NCBI GenBank assembly: GCA_016188575.1
Contig: JACPHN010000196.1
Location: forward strand, 1-60,965
Direction: 5' to 3'
Source: Candidatus Schekmanbacteria bacterium
GTDB lineage: Bacteria > CSSED10-310 > JACPHN01
Length of the DNA: 60,965 nt
Below are positions 50,998 to 59,016 of this stretch, piece after piece (the stretch's first letter is position 1; each line of letters begins with the position of its first letter). Under the pieces are notes generated by a model. That model did not search any database. It worked only from the letters and a program-made list of their open reading frames with translations, and was not told the origin of the DNA. Both the position numbers and the translations under genes were made by a program.

Positions 50998-53270
50998 CGA
51001 GTGCCGCCGTTCTTGTAGCGGCGGTTGCGCGAGTGCTCGGCGCGCAACGTGGTGTGGAACGTATAGATGTTCTCGTTGCCGTCGCGGTCCCTGGCCCTCG
51101 GGTAGTCGGCCGCGTCCGGATGCCTGTGGCGATGTACGGCGAGCCACTCATCCTGCGTCGAGGTCTTCTGGTGGTTCTTCTTCACCCACGTGTCGAGCTC
51201 GGCTTCGGGCTTCAGCGTCGGAGTGCCGCCAACGTCATCGAGCAGCAGGAGCGCCTTGGCGTTGATGCGCACGGTGCCCAAGCCCAGCGGGCGCGCGTAG
51301 CCGAGCTTCGAGCAGTAGCCGTCGGCGTGCGTACCGCCGAGCACCGTTCGGAACTGGTGAGGACAGAGCGCAACCAGGATAGCCGCGAGTTCGGTGGCGT
51401 CGAGGTCGCGGAAGCGCACCGTGAAGCGGAACTTGCGCTGCGGCTTCGACGCCTCCATCGCGAGGGTGCTGCGGTCGTTGGCGCGGTTGGTGAGCGAATC
51501 GTCCTTCCACGGCTCGCCGGCGTACGCGTCTTTGCGATCGAGGTAGAACTTGCGACCGGCTAGCTCGCCAGGTTCGTCGTAGCCCGCGGCGTCGCCGTAG
51601 GTCACGAGCGTCGCCTTGTCAGAAGGGCGCGCTCTCGGATGATGAGGCTGCTTTAGGTAGTGCTCCAGGGCGCTCGGCCGAGGCATGCCCAGCTCCTTGA
51701 GGAACGTCGGCGGCAGGAAGCGCTGCTCGTCGGTGTCGTTGTCTCCGACCACCTCGAGACCCGCGTTCACCGAGACGCGGCCCATGAGCTGCGCATGATC
51801 GTCCTTTCCGATGCCTGCGCTGCCGTCGTTGTCCCCGGTGTAACCGAAGAGCCGTCGCACGGAAGACAGCCCCTTCGGTGCGCCGTCGGCATCCTGTGCG
51901 CGCTCGTCGTCGAGCGGGAACAGCCCGTGCCGCTCGAGCTTCGGAGCGTCAGCGTCCCTGCGAACCGAGTCGGTGTACGCCCAGCGGTAGTAGTAGTGCC
52001 AGCCGAGCGAGACAATGCACTTCTTGTCCGTGTCCCACTCGACCCAGACGAGATCGCCGGGCTGGAAGACCTCGCTCTTGGCCGCATCAAGGATGCGCTT
52101 GCGCGCGTCGTCGCCAACTTGCTTCCCGTCAGGATGCCGCTCGCTGAAGTGGCCGTGCTTGTCGTCGATGAGGTGACGGAGCGTTGAGAGGTATCCGTCC
52201 TGGGCCACCTGCGGCACATCAGCGCCCTCAATCTGCGTGTCGCGAAGAACCTTCAGTGACGAATGCAACGTCCGCTTCGAGTTGAGGTTCTGGCCAGCAC
52301 CTTGGCCCCCTCGATATGCGGCTCCGCCGTTCTCGTCGAAGCGAAAGTCGAACTTGTTTGCCCTCTTGTTGTACTCGAGGTCGGCGGGAAACAGCTCCAG
52401 CCGCTTCGGCACGCGCACCTGGTGTTCGCCGAACGCTCGTGTCCCGACGCCGTTCGCAGGAACGCGCGCGATTCGTGCAACCAGCTTCGGATTGGGCTGG
52501 TTCGGAAAGAGCGCGTTCGGCCGATACGAGTATGAGCGCTCGGCCACACGCTCCATCGGCGCTCCGAGGAGCGCGCCCAGTTCGTGGCGCAAGAGGCCCT
52601 TCAGCGAGTCGCCAGGAATGATGACGGGGCGCTTCCCCCACGGCGGGCGCAGCGGGCAGAGCACCGACTTCTTGGTGGCGAGTTGAACAACGCCGTCGAT
52701 GTTGGCCGGGAGCGGCCAGTCGCTCTCGGCGTTGCCCACCTGCCCCCGCTCCCAGCCGACCAGGAGCGGGGTCAGCGTCTCGATCTCGAGGCGGATCTCG
52801 CCGGAGAGCCTACCAGCGCTGCTCGTGCCGTCGTGCCACACAGGCGACGCGCTCGTCAGCTCGGTGGGCAGGGCAACGAAGCCGTAGGGCTTGCCAGGGA
52901 GAGGCTGGGCATTCGTCGTCGCCGCAGGTGCAGGGCGGCTTTGCTGGTGGCCACCACGCTGAGGCGAGCCGCCCTGCCGAGGATGCTGCGTGTTCGTCGA
53001 TCTCGGTGCTGCATTCGCGGCGATGGTCGTGTCGCCACTCGGAACCTCCTCGAGCCCGGCTCCGCCGAGCTTGGCGCGCACCTTCTCGATGTGCGCCTCC
53101 TTGGAGGCGCAGACGATGAGCTCGCTGGCGACGACGTGGCTGCTCACGATGTCGAGATGTGGCATCCCGAGCTGATTGCTCTTCAGCTTGTTGATAGCGC
53201 CCTGGTCGCGAGGCTTGCCGTCGAGCGTGCGAACGCGGATGCGGTGAGGTTTGTCGGGCTTGCCGGGCAT
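50994..53270 (-). CDS. Type III CRISPR RAMP protein (TIGR03986-like)
   Basis: 758 residues from ATG 53270, which overlaps the stop of the preceding gene (TGATG). After an N-terminal 150-residue region with a Gln/Pro/Gly-rich linker, the RAMP part starts at YGFVALPTELTSASPVWHDG, RLSGEIRLEIETLTPLLVGW, followed by PVIIPGDSLKGLLRHELGAL. A second RAMP-like half lies near the C-terminus (FRFTVRFRDLDATELAAIL; LGGTHADGYCSKLGYARPLG, glycine-rich). The pattern fits TIGR03986-type CRISPR RAMP proteins. It should form part of the crRNA-binding backbone. The family name is from memory of motifs, not a search. Confidence 0.75.
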   Translation of the reverse strand: MPGKPDKPHRIRVRTLDGKPRDQGAINKLKSNQLGMPHLDIVSSHVVASELIVCASKEAHIEKVRAKLGGAGLEEVPSGDTTIAANAAPRSTNTQHPRQGGSPQRGGHQQSRPAPAATTNAQPLPGKPYGFVALPTELTSASPVWHDGTSSAGRLSGEIRLEIETLTPLLVGWERGQVGNAESDWPLPANIDGVVQLATKKSVLCPLRPPWGKRPVIIPGDSLKGLLRHELGALLGAPMERVAERSYSYRPNALFPNQPNPKLVARIARVPANGVGTRAFGEHQVRVPKRLELFPADLEYNKRANKFDFRFDENGGAAYRGGQGAGQNLNSKRTLHSSLKVLRDTQIEGADVPQVAQDGYLSTLRHLIDDKHGHFSERHPDGKQVGDDARKRILDAAKSEVFQPGDLVWVEWDTDKKCIVSLGWHYYYRWAYTDSVRRDADAPKLERHGLFPLDDERAQDADGAPKGLSSVRRLFGYTGDNDGSAGIGKDDHAQLMGRVSVNAGLEVVGDNDTDEQRFLPPTFLKELGMPRPSALEHYLKQPHHPRARPSDKATLVTYGDAAGYDEPGELAGRKFYLDRKDAYAGEPWKDDSLTNRANDRSTLAMEASKPQRKFRFTVRFRDLDATELAAILVALCPHQFRTVLGGTHADGYCSKLGYARPLGLGTVRINAKALLLLDDVGGTPTLKPEAELDTWVKKNHQKTSTQDEWLAVHRHRHPDAADYPRARDRDGNENIYTFHTTLRAEHSRNRRYKNGGTR

Positions 53271-55162
53271 CAGCGCAGCTCCTTGGTAAGGGTGAAGCCG
53301 AGAAGCTCGCCGCCGAGGTGCCACTCGCGCAGGAGCACGTTGCCCTGGCCGGTGTTGGCTGACGAGAAGCGCTGGAAGCCGTGGAGCCGCGCAGGTGTGT
53401 GAACGACGGCAGTCTGCTTCGCGCCCTCGTCGCTCGATGCGACCTCCTCGATCAGCACGAAGCGCGCACCGCTCGATGTACGCACCGCGCGCCAGACCGC
53501 ACACTTGGCGTAGAATGCGACCTCGTCGACCTTGAGCGTATCTTCCTCAGGCCACTCGCGGCCGAAGGTCGCCGGAGGGGTGGTCAGGCCGAGATCAATG
53601 GTCGGATCGCACCACCACGCAACGAGTCCTTCGCCAAATGCTGCCTTCGCGAGCTTCGCGGCCTCGCCCAGCGTCAGTGTGGCGCAGTCGAGCGCGCCGT
53701 GCCTCGTCCGCACCCACGCCGCGGCAGCGCTGGGGCGTTCGATGAAGGTGCGCTTCGCGTGAGAACCAGTCGGCGTCGGAGGTTCAGGCTCCTCCGGCGG
53801 CGACCAGTCCCTCGTCTTCTTCACGTCGTCGACAGCCCACGGCTTCGCCTGCCATCTGCCCCAGCCAGCGCCGCGGGTCTTGTGCCCACCGATCGGCAGA
53901 TGCCCCAGCACGCCGAGCGCGACCTGACGATCGATGAGCGCGACGAGCGGCTCGACCTCCTCGGGCGTGGCTGCCTCGATGACGACGCGAACCGGGAACA
54001 CACCCTGGAGCACGCGCACGGCGTCGCGCATCGCGCTGCCGTACGAGCCAGCAGAGAACTCGTCCTCCGCGTGCATGTGCAGCTTTGCTGCCGCCCAGTC
54101 CTTCTCCGCGCGCGCGTCGCGGATGAGGATGCGGCTGCTCTTGTTGACCGTGCCGAATGCCTTGCCTGCGACATCATCCGGGCCGACGTCGCCTTGCACG
54201 AGGTGCGGGTCTTTCACCTCGCGCCCCGCAGCGCGCTCGGCGCGAGAGAAGGCATGGCGCAGCGGGCCGCGTACGCTCGCACCGGGAAGCAGCGGTCTCC
54301 CGCCTTCCATCAGGAGCGCGCGGTCGGTGCTCAGCGCGTCGGGTGTGCTGGCATTGCTCGCCCATGCAGGCTTGACCCATACCCCGTCACCCGTCGGTTG
54401 CACCGCGCGTTCGGTGTCGTGCGGACCGACGGCGAACATATCGAGGCCCCACGCGGCCTCGTTGGGCTCGGGCTTGTACTCGCCGAATGAGACGTTCACA
54501 TCGAGCGTGCGGAAGCACCACGAGCGCGTGGGCTCCACGACGGGCACGGCAGTGAGCGCGGTCGGCACCTCTACACGTCCCGATGCGATCCAGCGTTCGT
54601 AGCTCGCCTGATCGAAGCGGTACGCCGTTGGGTCTTCAAGGTGGCACCACCCAAGCCCGCGCGCCGCTCCGCCGCCGAGCCAGCAGCGTCCCTGCGCCCA
54701 GTGCTGCGCGAGCACGTAGCCGAGGATGCCCTCGGCCTCGCGACCTTCGGCCTCGCTCGTGACGTGCGACCAGTCGACGCGGAAGCTGAGCTGCCACTTC
54801 GTGCCCGCGGGGATGACCTCGCGGTCGTAGAGCACGCCGCCCGCGCGCGCCCCGGTCTTGTGGCGGATGCCAACGCCAGCCCGAACACGCGGAACGCCGG
54901 GCGCAGTCGCGTCCGCGAACTCCCATGCCGAGCGGCGCAGCGCGCCGTGCTTGATGTCGTCGCTGACGGCGCGCGGCAGCGGGTCGAAGAAGCGCTTCGC
55001 CATCGCGACGGCTGCGCCCTTGAGGCCGCGCCCCACGAGCGTCGGCACGCCATCGACGAGCGCGAAGGGCTGATCGGCGCTGCTCTCGCGATCGAGGCCC
55101 GATACCGAGAGGGCCGAATCCTGCACCAGGGTTGCGGTGAACAGAGTCAGCTTCGTAGTCAT
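53270..55162 (-). CDS. Double-RAMP (Cas7/Csm3-like) CRISPR protein
   Basis: 630 residues from ATG 55162 (ATGA overlap; AAGGGGG upstream). Two RAMP domains are recognisable by their N-terminal strand and Gly-rich helix: LVQDSALSVSGLDR with VPTLVGRGLKGAAVAMAKRF, and RALLMEGGRPLLPGASVRGP with LRHAFSRAERAAG. Gly-rich C-terminal loops LGGGAARGLGW and IGGHKTRGAGWGRW follow the two halves. Asp residues for target RNA cleavage (Csm3-type) may be present in the loop regions but cannot be assigned by eye. It is likely a fused pair of backbone subunits. Confidence 0.75.
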   Translation of the reverse strand: MTTKLTLFTATLVQDSALSVSGLDRESSADQPFALVDGVPTLVGRGLKGAAVAMAKRFFDPLPRAVSDDIKHGALRRSAWEFADATAPGVPRVRAGVGIRHKTGARAGGVLYDREVIPAGTKWQLSFRVDWSHVTSEAEGREAEGILGYVLAQHWAQGRCWLGGGAARGLGWCHLEDPTAYRFDQASYERWIASGRVEVPTALTAVPVVEPTRSWCFRTLDVNVSFGEYKPEPNEAAWGLDMFAVGPHDTERAVQPTGDGVWVKPAWASNASTPDALSTDRALLMEGGRPLLPGASVRGPLRHAFSRAERAAGREVKDPHLVQGDVGPDDVAGKAFGTVNKSSRILIRDARAEKDWAAAKLHMHAEDEFSAGSYGSAMRDAVRVLQGVFPVRVVIEAATPEEVEPLVALIDRQVALGVLGHLPIGGHKTRGAGWGRWQAKPWAVDDVKKTRDWSPPEEPEPPTPTGSHAKRTFIERPSAAAAWVRTRHGALDCATLTLGEAAKLAKAAFGEGLVAWWCDPTIDLGLTTPPATFGREWPEEDTLKVDEVAFYAKCAVWRAVRTSSGARFVLIEEVASSDEGAKQTAVVHTPARLHGFQRFSSANTGQGNVLLREWHLGGELLGFTLTKELR

Positions 55163-57210
55163 TGAGCCCCCTTGCGCAGAGCGGCGCGCAGCCAACGCAT
55201 GAAGAGCCGCGCGTGAAGAGCCCGCTGCTTGGGCTGGATCGCCCTGTCGTTGAGCTTGTCCAGGATCGCCTTCGCGTCCTTGTGCTTCCAGCTCTTGGCG
55301 CCCGCCGTCGTGGGGTTGAGGCGACCATCAATCGCGTTCGTATCGTTGCGTTCGAGATCGGCGACGAGGTCGAGCCACTGCGACAGGCTCGGCTTGCGAT
55401 CGCTGCCACCGCCGAGCTTTGCCAGTGAGTTGTGCGCCTTGAACCACTCCTGCGTCGTCGCGGCGATGGCCTCTTCGTCGACGTCGGCGGCAGGCGCCCG
55501 TGCGCTGCTCGCGCGAGCCTCTCCCGTCACGCCAGGAAGCACGGCGTCGAGTCGGAAGCGCCCGAAGCCCTCGTGCGTGCGCTCGCCGAGCCACTGCTCC
55601 TTCGCCACCCGCTCCGCGAGCTTCGTGATGCCTGCGCCCGAGACCTCGAAGACCGAGCCGCGCCGAATTGCGGCCGCGGGCATGCGCCACAGCCGCGAGG
55701 TGCCGTTGAAGCCGTGGACCATAACGGCGTCCTGCATCGTCTTGAGGGCGCCGTGCTCGTCCTTCACGATGGCGATGTCTGCGGTACCGGCGAGCTCGTG
55801 GAGGGCCGCCTCGTCGAGCGTCGTGCGCCAGCGAAGATACTCGTCGCGAACAAGCAGATCGGACGTCAGCGTGAGCAGCGCCTTCTCCGTCGCTTTCGCG
55901 ACCGAAGCAGCGCCAGACCACGCGAGGTGCACCACCTCGACCGGTGCGCCCGCACGCCCGACACGCAGCCAGCGGCGCCCTTCAAGGACGGGACCGAGCT
56001 TGTTCGCGAGCGCCTTCAGGTCGTCGGACGCGCCGTGAAGCTCGGCGAGGAAGTGCGTCTCCTCGACGATCTGCTCGACGGCGAAGAGCGACGCATCGAC
56101 CTGCTTCGGATCGGGCCGGCCGTTACGCAGACGTACGCGGCGCGCGGGGCGGAACGTCGTCCACGGCTCGCTCGCCGCCGCGCGGTAGACGAAGAGGTCG
56201 TCATCGGGGCGCTTGAGCTTCTCTGCCGCGCTCCACGCATCACGTCGATGATTCGGCGCCTTCGTCTGCGCCCACCACGGCACCTCGCCCGCTGAGCCCG
56301 TCGGCTTCTCGCTCTGGAGCGTGAGCGGCGCGGGCAGCACCTCTACGCTCTCGAGCATCGTCGGTGCCTGCGGCAGTGGCAGGGCGTCGCTCACCGAGAC
56401 GCGCCCCGAGGTCAGCACCGAAGCCGTGTCGCGATCGCCCTCGGCAATGAGCCACGCGGCGACCGCCCCAAGCAGCGTGCGCCCCGGCACGAAGGCGAGG
56501 CTCGGGATCAGGTTGTCGGGTGTCGCTGTCGCCGTGATGCAGAGCGGGTCGCGGTTCTTGAGCAAGAGCACGAGGCGGCCGGTCGGCGTCCCCAGCTTGT
56601 GCGTCGTGGCCGAGACCTCGGCGAGCGAGAGCTTCACCCGGCCCGCGCCCGTCGAGCGTCCGCCGCCGAGCGCGTCCACCTCCTGCACGAGCCGCTCCAG
56701 CGCTGGGAGCTCGCTCGCGGGCAGCTCGATCTCGCCCACGAGCTTGGTCCCGCTCGGCACGTACTCGATGACGCGCAGCGTGTCGTCCTTCGGCGCGCGG
56801 TTGTCGAACGCCTCGCGCGCCGTCGAGCGCCAGATGTGGCTCTCGGGGTTGCCCTTCTCGTACAGCGAGGTGAACACGGCGCGCTGGCGGTCGTTGCGCG
56901 CATAGTCGCCGCCCGCGCGGCCGAAAAACGCCTCGGCCTCCTTGTCTCCACGAAGCCTGCGGGCGGCGTCGCGCAATACCCCCTCGACGTGCGAGGCCCA
57001 GATGACGGGACGCCCACAGCGGTCGCGCGCAATGAGCGCGTCGATGCCGCCGCCTCCCGAGCCCGAGCCGAGGTGCGCGTCGGAGAGGAACTCTGCCGTC
57101 AGCGCGCGACGCACCCAGCCGTCGCCATCGCTTGCTGTTTCGCCGTCGGAACGGCCTGGCTCTGGCGCAGCCTGTCGCTTCGGGAAGAAGGCCTGGTGCT
57201 TCTTAGACAT
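55159..57210 (-). CDS. Multidomain RAMP protein with small-subunit-like C-terminal helical region
   Basis: 683 residues from ATG 57210 (AAGGAGG 6 nt upstream; 8-nt overlap with the Cas10-like gene). First RAMP domain: RRALTAEFLSDAHLGSGSGG, WASHVEGVLRDAARRLRG and ALGGGRSTGAGRVKLSL. Second RAMP domain: LVLLLKNRDPLCITATATPD, FVPGRTLLGAVAAWL and ERTHEGFGRFRLD. The last 130 residues are helical (WFKAHNSLAKLGGG, LHARLFMRWLRAALRKG) and could replace a separate Cas11 subunit. The closest idea is a Csx10-like Cas5/Cas7 fusion; exact homology is open. Confidence 0.7.
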   Translation of the reverse strand: MSKKHQAFFPKRQAAPEPGRSDGETASDGDGWVRRALTAEFLSDAHLGSGSGGGGIDALIARDRCGRPVIWASHVEGVLRDAARRLRGDKEAEAFFGRAGGDYARNDRQRAVFTSLYEKGNPESHIWRSTAREAFDNRAPKDDTLRVIEYVPSGTKLVGEIELPASELPALERLVQEVDALGGGRSTGAGRVKLSLAEVSATTHKLGTPTGRLVLLLKNRDPLCITATATPDNLIPSLAFVPGRTLLGAVAAWLIAEGDRDTASVLTSGRVSVSDALPLPQAPTMLESVEVLPAPLTLQSEKPTGSAGEVPWWAQTKAPNHRRDAWSAAEKLKRPDDDLFVYRAAASEPWTTFRPARRVRLRNGRPDPKQVDASLFAVEQIVEETHFLAELHGASDDLKALANKLGPVLEGRRWLRVGRAGAPVEVVHLAWSGAASVAKATEKALLTLTSDLLVRDEYLRWRTTLDEAALHELAGTADIAIVKDEHGALKTMQDAVMVHGFNGTSRLWRMPAAAIRRGSVFEVSGAGITKLAERVAKEQWLGERTHEGFGRFRLDAVLPGVTGEARASSARAPAADVDEEAIAATTQEWFKAHNSLAKLGGGSDRKPSLSQWLDLVADLERNDTNAIDGRLNPTTAGAKSWKHKDAKAILDKLNDRAIQPKQRALHARLFMRWLRAALRKGAQ

Positions 57211-58705
57211 GGGCGGCCTCCTTCTCGGCGTGCGTGCCTTCGACGCTGCGCCCGAGCCGTGCGATCTCGGCGATCTCGACGAGATCGAGCAGCGCGGTGA
57301 GCCACGCTCCGTTGCTCGAGGTGCGTCGCCACGGCTTCTCGACGCCCGCTTCTTCGAGCGCGCTCTTTGACTCTTTCGACAGCTCGGCGAACGCGAGCTC
57401 CGAGAGAGCGCGCCCGTGCGGGAGCTGATCCACGAGATAGCGAAGCTGCGACCGTGGCGCGCGTGTGAGCTGCCCGGCACCACGCACCAGCCCCTGCAAC
57501 GAGTCGAGTCCTTGGCCGAGGACGTCGACGGGCCTCTGCGAGAGCACGCGCGCGTCGTTGCCATTGCCGCGCAGCCAGTCGCGCCGGCGGACCTCCTCGG
57601 GATCGTCGACCCACGCGGTGCTGTAAACGGCCCAATCGACGACCGAGCGGCTCTTCTCGCCCGCGTCCTTGAAGGCACGGAAGCGCCGCTTCGCGGAGCT
57701 GGCGAGCTGTTCGGCCACCTCGTGAAGCCGATGAATCGGGATGGTGTGCTTGGCGAACACCACGCCCACGCCGAGCGTCAGCTTGAAGCCGTCGTCATCA
57801 GTCTGGAGAGACGCGAGCGCCTCGCACAGCGTGACGACGAAGGGCAGCGCGATCTCAGCGCGGCACACGAGCAAGAGGTCGTCCCCACCCAGCATCAGTG
57901 GGATGAGCGGCGCCTGTTCGTTGTCCGGGCAGTGCGCGTCGATAGCCTTCTGCACCGCGCGCCGCAGGAGCACGCGGCTCTGATGGAAGAACCTCGCGCG
58001 CTCGCTGTCCGTCTTGCCTGCGCCGCTGCCGACGCCGTTGCCGTCGGCGTGGATGAGCGCGAGGTAGCCATTGCCGACCAGCTCCTTTAGCTCCTGCGGG
58101 CGCCCCAGCTTCTTGAGCTTCGTAGTCTCGACCAGCAGACTGGCGAGGTCCGCCGCCGTGCCGTCTTCGGTGCGCTTCGCCGCCTCGTGCCGGTGTGCAA
58201 CGTCGAGCGATACGGCGGGGCGCTCGTCACCTTGCTCGACGATCGCCGACGCCAGCCCGCGCCCCGTCCACTCGCAGGGAGCGAGCACCGGCAGCTCCGT
58301 GGACAAGTGCACCTCGCTCTTGGCCAGCGGCGCGCCGTCGATCGAGATGCGGAAGCGGAGCCCCGGCGCGCTGTTCCGCAGGAGCTGCGCGGCTGCGTCA
58401 GCGAAGGCGCCGGCGCCGCTCGCGAATTGGGCCTCGAAGTGACCGCCGTCGCGCGCGAGGATGCCTTCCTTCGCGTCGGCCGTGGGATCGTCGTGCGCCT
58501 TCAGCGGATCGTTCGGATCGGCAGCGGGGTACGTCTCCACGCTCGGTGCGAGCGTCCAAGGGCGTCCAGTCTCCCGCGCGAGCCTCGGGAGAGCGACTCG
58601 CACCGTCTCGCCGAGGAGCGCGTTGGCGCCGACCATCGCGCGGAGGCGTGGAACGGCTAAGAGCCACGTCTGGACCCGCTGGAGCTCGATGTGGACTCTG
58701 GTCAC
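57203..58705 (-). CDS. Cas10-like protein (Cmr2-type palm domain with GGDD, no HD domain)
   Basis: 500 residues from GTG 58705, with GGAGG 6 nt upstream. The N-terminus (VHIELQRVQTWLLAVPRLRA, then MVGANALLGE) resembles the first strand and helix of Cas10/Cmr2 proteins. The palm carries YLALIHADGNGVG (216-226) and the catalytic LGGDDLLLV (272-280). There is no HD nuclease domain, and the protein is shorter than full Cas10 (typically 700-1000). Known biology: the GGDD palm makes cyclic oligoadenylates on target RNA binding. It is first in a five-gene operon in which every junction overlaps. DNase activity is not expected; RNA-guided signalling to the Csm6-like protein is. Confidence 0.82.
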   Translation of the reverse strand: MTRVHIELQRVQTWLLAVPRLRAMVGANALLGETVRVALPRLARETGRPWTLAPSVETYPAADPNDPLKAHDDPTADAKEGILARDGGHFEAQFASGAGAFADAAAQLLRNSAPGLRFRISIDGAPLAKSEVHLSTELPVLAPCEWTGRGLASAIVEQGDERPAVSLDVAHRHEAAKRTEDGTAADLASLLVETTKLKKLGRPQELKELVGNGYLALIHADGNGVGSGAGKTDSERARFFHQSRVLLRRAVQKAIDAHCPDNEQAPLIPLMLGGDDLLLVCRAEIALPFVVTLCEALASLQTDDDGFKLTLGVGVVFAKHTIPIHRLHEVAEQLASSAKRRFRAFKDAGEKSRSVVDWAVYSTAWVDDPEEVRRRDWLRGNGNDARVLSQRPVDVLGQGLDSLQGLVRGAGQLTRAPRSQLRYLVDQLPHGRALSELAFAELSKESKSALEEAGVEKPWRRTSSNGAWLTALLDLVEIAEIARLGRSVEGTHAEKEAAHV

Positions 58706-58805
58706 GTCACGCCTCCGAATTCCGAGAGTCGTCAGCAGACTCTCTCTCTCCGTTCCAACTTGCGAAACAAGCGAGCTTGTGGCTGCGGCCCTCACTGGTC
58801 TGCCG

Positions 58806-58958
58806 AACGGGCGCCGGGTCAGCGGCAGCGCCCGGAGGTAGTTTACTACCGCAGGGCGATGTCCGCTGCACCCGGTTGTTCTGCCGCGCGAATCAGCGCG
58901 GCGGAACAACCGGGTCTTGCCCGGCGCCCGTTCTTCCGACGCGCAGCGTCGGAAGAAC
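58806..58958 (-). mobile_element. ORF-less integron cassette with long structured attC, copy E (153 bp)
   Basis: Nearly identical to copy D at 45570, including the shortened GGG/CCC arms. Its R' (GTTCGGCA) opens the cas cassette. Its 5' end joins the attC at 58956-59011. It lies 101 bp upstream of the cas10-like GTG. Confidence 0.8.
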
Positions 58959-59011
58959 GCTCGGCATCAGCGGCGGCGCGGAGCGCCGTCCGCTGCATGC
59001 CGTTGTTAGAC
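58956..59011 (-). other. attC site of the coiled-coil protein cassette
   Basis: Minus strand: R'' GTCTAAC (59011-59005; a consensus RYYYAAC), inner arms GCATGCAGCGGACGGCGC / GCCGCCGCTGATGC and R' GCGTTC at copy E. The cassette's 5' end should read GTTAGAC; it is not present before 60965, so it is beyond the window or lost. Confidence 0.78.
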
Positions 59012-59016
59012 GGCCT

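Larger units (their letters stand above)
49391..58808 (-). mobile_element. Giant (9.4 kb) integron-type cassette carrying a type III CRISPR-Cas effector operon
   Basis: The unit starts on the minus strand at the R' of ORF-less copy E (GTTCGGCA, 58808-58801). It ends at the attC 49387-49447, whose R'' arm is the complement of that start. This is the relation expected for one cassette that was inserted as a circle. All five genes read towards the attC. The attC core is mutated, so the unit may now be immobile, or may use the attC at 48623-48686 together with the PIN pair. Confidence 0.65.
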
